The position numbers and the translations under genes were made by a program. A stretch of DNA of 64,000 nt from Luidia sarsii (taxonomy: Eukaryota > Echinodermata > Asteroidea > Paxillosida > Luidiidae): positions 14,755,242-14,819,241 of the forward strand of contig OX465115.1 of assembly GCA_949987565.1 (NCBI GenBank), read 5' to 3'. The notes beneath the pieces are model-generated. The model had not been told where the DNA came from. It searched no databases and was given only the letters and a program-made list of their open reading frames with translations. Positions 57,175 to 64,000 of this stretch are shown here, one piece after another (within the stretch, counting starts at the first letter, position 1; every line of letters starts with the position of its first letter).

Positions 57175-59669
57175 AGTGCTTCATTTGTAAAAGACACTTC
57201 TGTAACAACGTTGGTCTGTGTAAACACATTCGCTTTGGGCATGGAATGTATGATGGACAAAAGCTTGAACTGAGATGTGTAGAGGACAATTGTGCGCGGA
57301 CATTCAGATCTTTTAGTGGTTTCAAACGCCATTTATTGAAGAACCACAGTGTGTGCACTGGTAAAGATGCATGTGAAACTGAAATTGCACAAGTGCCTCA
57401 AGAACAAAGACATACAGTTAATGGGAGTGACAGTGAAATGTCCTCACTTCCTGAACATGCTGAAGGTCAAGGTTCTCAAGTAGATGAACCAACATTAAGT
57501 TCTGATGACTTGAAAAAACAATCAGCGGCATTTATTTGTAAAATATCTGCAACCTCAACAGTAACTCAATCATGTATAAATGAAGTTGTAAACTCAGCAA
57601 ATGTCTTGATTGGAGACATCATAGATAGTGCAAAAGTTGCTGTTAAGAATGCATTTCACAATCATGGATTGGAAACTGATTCTGATGTGCATGAAGAAAT
57701 TCAGTCACATTTGTCAATGCTTGAAAATCCTTTTAGCTCTCTGACTTCTGAGTATCAGAGAAGGCGGTATTTCCGCAGCCAAGGTATGGTTGAGCCAAAA
57801 GAAATCCAACTCGGAGTGCGGTTTGATAGTCATCTTAATAAAGTAACCAATCAGTATGAGCAAGTACCAGTACATGATACATTCATTTATGTCCCCATTC
57901 TTGATACTCTTAAATTGCTAGTAAGTCATGCTGATATTATGCATTATGCTATGCATGATCATGTCAGCACTGATGGGGTAATAAGAGACTTCTGTGATTC
58001 CAAACAGTTTAAAAACAATCGTCTTTTCAAGGAGGACAAAAATGCTTTGCAGCTACATTTCTTCTACGATGATTTCGAAACTGTAAACCCATTAGGATCT
58101 AAAACTAAAATCCACAAGATTGGAGGATTTTATTTTGTTCTAAAAAATTTGCCCCCAAAGTTTAACTCATCTTTGCATAATATTCATCTAGCGGCGCTTT
58201 GTCATACTGAAGATCTCAAGAAGTATGGACATGATAAAGTGCTGAAATTTATTGTTGAAGATATTAATGTACTGTCATCACTTGGAGTTGAGCTCCCAGA
58301 TGGAAGCAGAAAGAAAGGTACCATAACGCAGTTCAGTGCTGATAATTTAGGGGCCAATTCATTGTTTGGATTTGTTGAAAGCTTTTCAGCTACACATTAT
58401 TGTCGAATGTGCTTAATGAGCAAAGATGAGGCCCAGATAAGCTTCAGGGAAAGTGAGATACTGATGCGAACATTAGATTCCTACAATCAAAATCTTCAAA
58501 ACCAACAACAGAATGCAGGTGTACATTTCTGTGGGCTAAAGAGGGCTTCAGTCCTGAATGACTGTCTTTACTATCATTTACTGAGCAATTTCTCCATGGA
58601 CATAATGCACGACCTGCTTGAGGGTGTTGTTCAATATGAGATTAAATTAATACTCAAGTATCTCACAGAGGACAGAGTACCCCCATTGATATCTTTGGAT
58701 GATTTAAACTGTAGAATTGCAAGCTACAACTATGGTGTTGCTGAAATGAGAAATAAGCCATCTGAAATTAAACTAAGTACTAGCAACACAGTCGGGCAGA
58801 AAGCTATGCAGGCCTGGTGCTTGGTTAGACATCTTCCTTTTATTATTGGTTATTTGGAGGATGAAAAGGACCAATTCTATTTTCAGTTGTTGTTAAAACT
58901 ATTGGATTGTATGGACATCATTTTTGCACCTAAGCTAACACCAGGTCAAATCTCACAGCTCCGTTTTCTGATAGAGGATCATCACAATTACTTTGCTAAT
59001 ATATTTCCCAATGACAGATTGCTTCCGAAACATCATTTAATGATTCATTACCCTACATGTTTGGAACAGATTGGACCACTTATCCACGTGTGGTGTATGA
59101 GGTATGAGGCTAAACACGATTATTTTTGCAGGGTTGCTGATACTTGTCGTAATTTCAAAAATATCTGTAAAACGGTTGCCAAAAAGCACCAGATTACTCA
59201 GTGGTACCACCTGAATACAGATAAGCCTCTAGAAGTACTAGAGGTTGGACCTGGGTCATCATCATCTCTTTCCAATTTAACAGATGGCTGTGTGAAACCT
59301 TTAGTTAAAAGGCTGCCCAATGTTGATCTGCTGTCAGAAGTGGGTGATGTTCCATGGGTAAAATTCTGTGGAACTTTGTATAAATTATTTCAAGTTGTTT
59401 GTTATGATGTTGACGAAGTGCCATGTTTTGGCCAAATTCAGCATATCATAGTCTTTAAGGACAAAGTGTATTTTGTATTGAAAGTTCTTCAGACATTGTA
59501 CTTAAGTAGTTTCTATCATGCGTTTGCAGTACAACAGAAAGTTCCTAGTCAATTTGTTGTCAGCACACAAAGCGAGCTTATTGATTACTTACCATTGTCG
59601 TTAATTTCCAGTTTATCAAGAAATGATTCTGCCCAGTATGTCTCCCCAAGACATGTCATTTTTAAGTAA
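57171..59669 (+). CDS. EnSpm/CMC-like transposase with two C2H2 fingers
   Basis: An uninterrupted 832-residue frame. The N-terminus has two C2H2 fingers, C3-C6-H19-H24 and C36-C41-H54-H59, probably for terminal-repeat binding. An acidic/Ser-rich linker (about 65-130) follows. The core has blocks seen in animal EnSpm-like transposases: FFYDDFETVNPLGSKTKIHK (around 297-316), SADNLGANSLFGF (D391), CRMC (411-414), SMDIMHDLLEGV (D477, H480, E484), LLPKHHLMIHYP, WCMRYEAKHDYF (E646). Candidate catalytic acids are D391, D477 and E646, from motif position only. The ATG (57171) overlaps the upstream stop as ATGA. The frame is open only back to 57123, so this ATG is the only reasonable start unless an exon is spliced in at ctacag (57159). 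Confidence 0.9.
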   Translation: MKCFICKRHFCNNVGLCKHIRFGHGMYDGQKLELRCVEDNCARTFRSFSGFKRHLLKNHSVCTGKDACETEIAQVPQEQRHTVNGSDSEMSSLPEHAEGQGSQVDEPTLSSDDLKKQSAAFICKISATSTVTQSCINEVVNSANVLIGDIIDSAKVAVKNAFHNHGLETDSDVHEEIQSHLSMLENPFSSLTSEYQRRRYFRSQGMVEPKEIQLGVRFDSHLNKVTNQYEQVPVHDTFIYVPILDTLKLLVSHADIMHYAMHDHVSTDGVIRDFCDSKQFKNNRLFKEDKNALQLHFFYDDFETVNPLGSKTKIHKIGGFYFVLKNLPPKFNSSLHNIHLAALCHTEDLKKYGHDKVLKFIVEDINVLSSLGVELPDGSRKKGTITQFSADNLGANSLFGFVESFSATHYCRMCLMSKDEAQISFRESEILMRTLDSYNQNLQNQQQNAGVHFCGLKRASVLNDCLYYHLLSNFSMDIMHDLLEGVVQYEIKLILKYLTEDRVPPLISLDDLNCRIASYNYGVAEMRNKPSEIKLSTSNTVGQKAMQAWCLVRHLPFIIGYLEDEKDQFYFQLLLKLLDCMDIIFAPKLTPGQISQLRFLIEDHHNYFANIFPNDRLLPKHHLMIHYPTCLEQIGPLIHVWCMRYEAKHDYFCRVADTCRNFKNICKTVAKKHQITQWYHLNTDKPLEVLEVGPGSSSSLSNLTDGCVKPLVKRLPNVDLLSEVGDVPWVKFCGTLYKLFQVVCYDVDEVPCFGQIQHIIVFKDKVYFVLKVLQTLYLSSFYHAFAVQQKVPSQFVVSTQSELIDYLPLSLISSLSRNDSAQYVSPRHVIFK

Positions 59670-60090
59670 GACAAATGAAAAGGTGCTTGGCTGGTAGAAT
59701 TGAAATTTGAATTGTGAAAAATTTCTTTGATTTTTTTGAATTGTTAGTTAATGAGGTAGTGAACAATGTTGTTGTGGTTTTCAGTTCCAAAACCCTCCAA
59801 GAAATATGTTTTCTTTTGCGCTGTAGTTTTGTAAGGTCATTAATGGTGCATGAGATAACTTATAGCCTTTGAAATGCATGTAGTACTATTCAAATCAAAG
59901 TGCTATTGATTTTCTTTTTCCAGTTTGGATGCAGAGATGTTTGGTATTTGCATGTTGATATTGCTACCATTTTAGTGTGGTTATAGTTTTTAAGCAATAA
60001 AAAACTATAATGAAGTTCAAAAACTAATGTTCTGTTTTAATTTGTTTCTTTTTTTCAACAATATAGACACAGGTATTTACATTTAATTCC
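59670..60090 (+). other. Transposase 3' UTR
   Basis: AT-rich, no open frame. Contains the poly(A) signal below. Confidence 0.55.
59996..60001 (+). promoter_or_regulatory. Poly(A) signal AATAAA
   Basis: AATAAA 327 bases after the transposase stop, with T-rich sequence at 60040-60060 as a possible downstream element. Confidence 0.55.
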
Positions 60091-60410
60091 AGACGGTGGT
60101 GTTGTATAACACCATTCAAATCATCAAAATAACATTCCATCGGATTGACTTGACTCCACTTTTGGTATTAAAGTTAACACCAATAAGAGTGTTACTGCTT
60201 TTTAATTCCAGACAATGGTGTTGGGTAACACCGAATGCTTTGCCCAATATAAACACCATTTTAGAATTACTTTATTCCAGCTTTTGGTGTTGAAACTGTA
60301 CACCAAATTTGGTGTTAAATTACTTTGATTCCAAAACTGGTGTTGGTCAACACCAAAATCCTTGCCCAAAATAAACACCAGGGAGGAGTTAAATTTTACA
60401 CCATCGGTGT
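60091..60410 (+). repeat. Transposon right sub-terminal repeats
   Basis: Repeated ggtgttnnnnaacacc-type blocks (for example ggtggtgttgtataacacca, caatggtgttgggtaacacc, ctggtgttggtcaacacc) match the left sub-terminal blocks in inverted sense. Confidence 0.8.
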
Positions 60411-60438
60411 AAAATTTAACACCACAGTTTTTGCAGTG
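60411..60438 (-). repeat. Right terminal inverted repeat
   Basis: The reverse complement reads CACTGCAAAAACTGTGGTGT and continues, pairing with 50725-50752. TA follows at 60439-60440. Confidence 0.92.
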
Positions 60439-60615
60439 TAGACAGACCAGGGTGAGATCAAGGGGGCGGAAAGGCAGTAGGGAAGGGATCCGGATCAGAG
60501 GAGGAAAGATGGTAGACAGATCAGGGTGAGATCAAAGGGAAGGGCAAGCAGTAGGGAAGGGATCAAGGGAGGAAATATGGTAGACAGACCAGGGTGAGAT
60601 CAGGGGAAGGGCCTT
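60439..60615. repeat. ~70-bp minisatellite, right part
   Basis: Resumes with tagacagaccagggtgagat, the sequence expected after ctgg(ta) in the left array. Confidence 0.9.
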
Positions 60616-61164
60616 CGGGTATGGCGAGAATCAGCTTGCCACGATTATCAGCGGACGGTCGGGTTGTCCCAGGGGAACGGAAATGAAGGGAAAAAAACCA
60701 CAACAACAGCATGAATCGCGGACCGGGCAAGTACACGGCAGAGGAAATGAAAAACAACGCCGATGGATCGACCTCCCGCACCCCCCCCCGACCTCGCCGC
60801 TTGCGTAAAAAAAACACGGGCATTCCACGGTAACCATGGCAATGCACAGCCCCTCCACCCCCCCCCCCCCTCCTCCTCTCCGACCTTTATCAACCCCCTT
60901 CCCCTTCCCCCTGCCCGTAATAACAGAAGAAAAAAAAACCTTCGGCGATCGCAGGAAATGAGCAGTGATTGTGGAAAAAATGATTGCCGCGCAGAGCTAG
61001 AGACGAGGACGGTATTCTGCCGAATTGGATGTCTGCCTATTATAATGCGTTCAGATCTGAAGCCGGGTTCTTTGCGTGGGAGGGCGTGGGGTGATCACGG
61101 TTAACGTATACTGCGCGGTATTATGATACTTGGGTGGATAAGACTCGACGGTTCGCATGGTGGG
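60616..61164. other. Unassigned intergenic sequence
   Basis: C-runs near 60781-60790 and 60859-60870; no gene. Confidence 0.5.
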
Positions 61165-61620
61165 AAGTACTAAGTGGAAGGTTTGCGGTGACACCGTGTA
61201 ACACTTCTCTTTCTAGAAGGAGTGTGGCTCTAGAAAGAGCCGGTAACTCAACGTCATGAGATTGACGACGGGCAGAGTACACACTGCCCGAAACGTTGAT
61301 TTACCGGCTCTTTTCAGAGCCACACACTCCTTCTCGAAAGAGATGTGCTACACGGTGTTCACCTCAAACCTCCCACTTAGTATTTCCACCAAGCAAACCT
61401 TCAAGTCTCATGTAACTGAGCTACCGGCTCTTTTCAGAGCCACACTCCTTCTCGAAAGAGAAGCGCTATACACGGTGTCACCGCAAACCTTCCACGTAGT
61501 ATTTCCACCAAGCAAACCTTCAAGTCTCATGTAATTGAGTTACCGGCTCTTTTCAGAGCCACACACTCCTTCTCGAAAGAGAAGCGCTACACGGTGTCAC
61601 CGCAAACCTTCCACTTATAC
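61165..61620. mobile_element. Inverted and tandem retroelement-like repeat
   Basis: An inverted arm (61170-61255: ggaaggtttgcggtgacacc, agaaggagtgtggctct, ccggtaactcaacg) is followed by a stem gggcag..ctgccc, GAAACGTTGA, then three direct copies of a ~120-bp unit starting at accggctcttttcagagcc (61303, 61423, 61542). The architecture matches 43690-44060, with extra tandem copies. Confidence 0.65.
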
Positions 61621-62407
61621 TTGGTTGTTTTTAGAGAGGGCCGGGTTGGTCGTGGCTACCATGGAGATACATCGACCCCGTGGGGTTGTCGAGGTAATCC
61701 ACTACGGAACGACAGCCCGGCAGTCGTCAAGGTAACATCGTCGACACGTGTCGACAGGATGCTCGAACGGACTGTCGGCATTGACTCTCTTCTCCGACAC
61801 CGCTGCCTCGGCATTCTAGTGGATTACAAAATCCCTTCACGAACAACCCAGCAGCCTTCAGATTTCTGGTTTTTCGTCGAATTTCATTCTCCTCCGTCGA
61901 CTGAAAGCTGCTTTCAATAGCGGAGCGGCTCCACAAGCAAGGAACTAAATTAATAAAGACGAAAACACTCACAATGGACACGCAGGGTTTTTTTCTTCAT
62001 TTTATTGAATAATCGTACCGGCGCCACAAAGCTTTCCTTTGCAACTTTACAGACATGAGCAAGCAACCTACAAAAAAAAATCACCCACATTTTAAGGAAA
62101 ACTGACTCTCGCTTTTGACCCTCTTCTTTTCTTCGTTTCGACTGGAACACTGAAATGCCATTTTGTAAGGACTTGACGAGACCTTGACTGAGCGGAAGCC
62201 AGGCTTGAAATGGGTCTCCTGCCGTCTGGATAATGCGGTTTTTTTTCCCCAACGCTGACACAGGCAACGATTCGAAACAGTAGGCCGGCGCAACAGGAAA
62301 TATTGCTCCCCCAACCGTCCTGGGAAAACGAGGCGAGGAGGTAACAGCCCTCAAAGGTGCGCGCACTGCCCCAACACGTGCATACATACAACACAGGCAT
62401 CCTCCTC
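61621..62407. other. Unassigned intergenic sequence
   Basis: No supported gene. Confidence 0.5.
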
Positions 62408-62690
62408 ATATTTATCTGTCCCAAGGTGTAGAACAAAGTGGTATCAGGACAGCTTCTTCCCTCGTTCAGCCTCTCTCTGGAATTCCCTTCCTGGTTCATG
62501 TTTCCTCACTAGTCTACGATCTTGCCTTTTTTTAAAGGAATGTCAATTCCTATCTACAGCCTTCCTGAGTTCATCTCTCTATCTCCTTCTTTCCTTAGCC
62601 CTTAACCTTGAGTGGCTTTATAGCCTTGTTTTGGGTGAATTTGTAAACAAAGCATCATCACCAATTATCCTGTTTTAAAAAAGGACGTCA
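62408..62690 (+). mobile_element. LINE 3' end (RT C-terminus and 3' UTR)
   Basis: The frame through 62431-62510 reads TKWYQDSFFPRSASLWNSLP then GSCF, the terminal conserved block of non-LTR reverse transcriptase ORFs. The 3' UTR (ttagcccttaaccttgagtg) is the empty-site counterpart of the MITE-split copy at 5985-6660. Confidence 0.75.
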
Positions 62691-62694
62691 CTTC

Positions 62695-62790
62695 TGTTAA
62701 CTTTACAGTCTCCTGACGACAAGCAGAGCACACTGTTCGAAACGTCGAGTTCATTGGTGCTCTTACGAACCACACACACACTCACAAAAG
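62695..62790 (+). repeat. CTGACGA-stem-GAAACGTCGAG motif
   Basis: Reads cctgacgacaagcagagc then acactgttcGAAACGTCGAG, then ggtgctcttacgaaccacac. This keeps both hammerhead-like boxes (CTGACGA and GAAAC) around a short stem and is the best preserved example in the window. Confidence 0.6.
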
Positions 62791-64000
62791 GGATACAGGC
62801 CCTGCAATGGTGTCACCACAAAGCGCTAACTGCGCCACGAAAAGCCTGAAAATAACCCTCTGAAATCTCAACACCATTTTTTATCACAATGGCACCCATT
62901 CATTCATTCAATCATTCACGTATAGACAGTGATGACATGATGAGTTATGTCTAACATTCTCTGCCCAGCATCGCTTTGGGAAGTGAGGTTCACTCCAACT
63001 CGATGGAAGATTTCGAGGGTGAGGGTATAGGACGACCTCTGCGTCGAGGAGCATCTGGCTTCTAGAGGAGGACTTGACCAGCTGGTTCATTTACGACGGT
63101 ACACATGACCAGAACGGAGGAATACTTGGCTGTACACTTTCCCCACACTGCAACATGACATCGGGCAGTAATCAACCACCATTGGTCAAGCTATTCGCTG
63201 GTAACCCATGGTCAGTGAGAGTCCAGCCGTTGAATGGTGGCGCTTAAAATCCATCGCACACTCCCACCAGTGGTCGATCTTATCGACGCTCATCGTAACG
63301 TATACCAGCGATCTCAAGCTATATAGGCGATGAGCGATGCAGAGAAGCGGCACGGCCTACCCAGCAACCGATCAACTTACGATGGGTCATCAATCGCACG
63401 TAGAAAGACCTTGTCGAGGTGAGAAGAGACCGTTTTTGTTGCGTTGGGGAGAAACAAAATACGTAACGTGATAGTTGGGCCTCTATCCTCACGGAGCGGG
63501 CTATAGCAGCCGTGGCTCCGCCGTGAAATTCGCCAATTTGACCGGCGCTAAATGCCGCCTCGATTCGCTAATCGAATCCACCGGTGGATGGAGAGAGCGA
63601 GTGAGAAGACACAAAAGCGATTCACGATTGTAGCCTTGGCTCTGATCGAGCATTAGTGCACGGACGAGATGCAGTCGTTCGGGCAATTGGCATTATTTCA
63701 GATGCTCGATCATGCCAAAAAACACAACAGAAATCAAACGAGGAATCGCTATAGCAAACTATGCATTGTTCCTAAAACCGGAGCATTCTCACAGATCGAG
63801 AGCTCTCGAGGACAACTGAAGTTCGATTAGAAAGGCCTGCGTTTGGTCGACTCCTGTATATGATGTGGTTCATTAACATTTACGGCGGCGACTGGAAGCC
63901 CTAGCTGTAAAAAATATGGTTTCCCCAAAGAATTTCGAGAAGAAGGCATTTTAGAAGTAGTAAAATGTGAAGGGGACCTTCTTGAAGCAATAGGTCGACG
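62791..64000. other. Unassigned intergenic sequence
   Basis: Short frames only; nothing recognised to the window end. Confidence 0.5.

Larger units (their letters stand above)
50725..60438 (+). mobile_element. Complete CMC/EnSpm-like (CACTG) DNA transposon, 9.7 kb
   Basis: The ends are CACTGCAAAAACT[C/G]TGGTGT with inverted identity over 28 bp and one mismatch, flanked by TA. CACTG/CACTA termini, a 2-3-bp target duplication and sub-terminal repeats are hallmarks of the CACTA/EnSpm group. Sub-terminal ggtgttaa/taacacc blocks are numerous at 50740-50870 and 60095-60425. Inside are two plus-strand genes: a nine-exon accessory gene (51028-57174) and a single-exon transposase (57171-59669). Both are fully open with consensus splice sites, so the copy looks young and possibly autonomous. 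Composition is AT-rich relative to the flanks. Confidence 0.92.

Noticed and set aside
61256..61920. Plus-strand frames overlapping the tandem repeat at 61.2-61.6 kb and beyond
   Set aside because: They follow repeat units and change frame between copies; no reverse-transcriptase or endonuclease motif is present.

Overview
The window is animal (metazoan) nuclear DNA. It has spliced genes with GT-AG introns, tRNA-derived SINEs, LINE 3' ends, several families of short inverted-repeat elements (MITEs), a complete CACTA/EnSpm-type DNA transposon, very abundant simple repeats and two 200-N assembly gaps (7674-7873 and 47262-47461). The style suggests a marine invertebrate, perhaps a deuterostome such as an echinoderm. 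That placement is inference, since no species-diagnostic gene is present.

Only two loci hold convincing protein-coding genes. On the minus strand at 38773-42230 are the last three coding exons of a cationic amino acid transporter (SLC7A CAT type). Its N-terminal exons are not found here. Its 980-bp intron (40805-41784) carries nested MITEs. On the plus strand, 50725-60438 is a 9.7-kb CMC/EnSpm-like transposon with 28-bp terminal inverted repeats beginning CACTGCAAAAACT and a TA target duplication. It landed inside a ~70-bp minisatellite that resumes on the other side. It encodes two proteins: a nine-exon, 541-aa protein with an N-terminal CIDE-N-like ubiquitin-fold domain and a SAMD3-like C-terminal part, and an 832-aa transposase with two C2H2 zinc fingers. 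The stop of the first gene overlaps the start of the second (ATGA). This element is the most interesting object in the window.

Region 1-38.7 kb is intergenic-looking and repeat-dominated. It holds SINE copies (262, 12580, 18885, 22199), three or four MITE families, a 1.5-kb GGGAGA tract (2100-3580), other GA/GGA tracts, a 24-bp satellite with 215-bp higher-order periodicity (14050-15520), a ~190-bp satellite (20790-21720), ATGG/ATGC and CTGT/CTGC arrays, a 21-bp palindromic minisatellite (37649-37893), and many copies of a hairpin motif containing GAAACGTC. One small open segment at 32069-32194 looks like a signal-peptide first exon but is unproven.

Region 42.2-50.7 kb is again repeats: CCACCT, GGA, CAGA/CAGG, a 54-bp minisatellite and GA tracts. 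Region 60.6-64 kb holds an inverted/tandem retroelement-like repeat (61165-61620), a LINE 3' end (62408-62690) and otherwise unassigned sequence. Most long open frames in the window are by-products of repeats whose unit length is a multiple of three or that lack stops.
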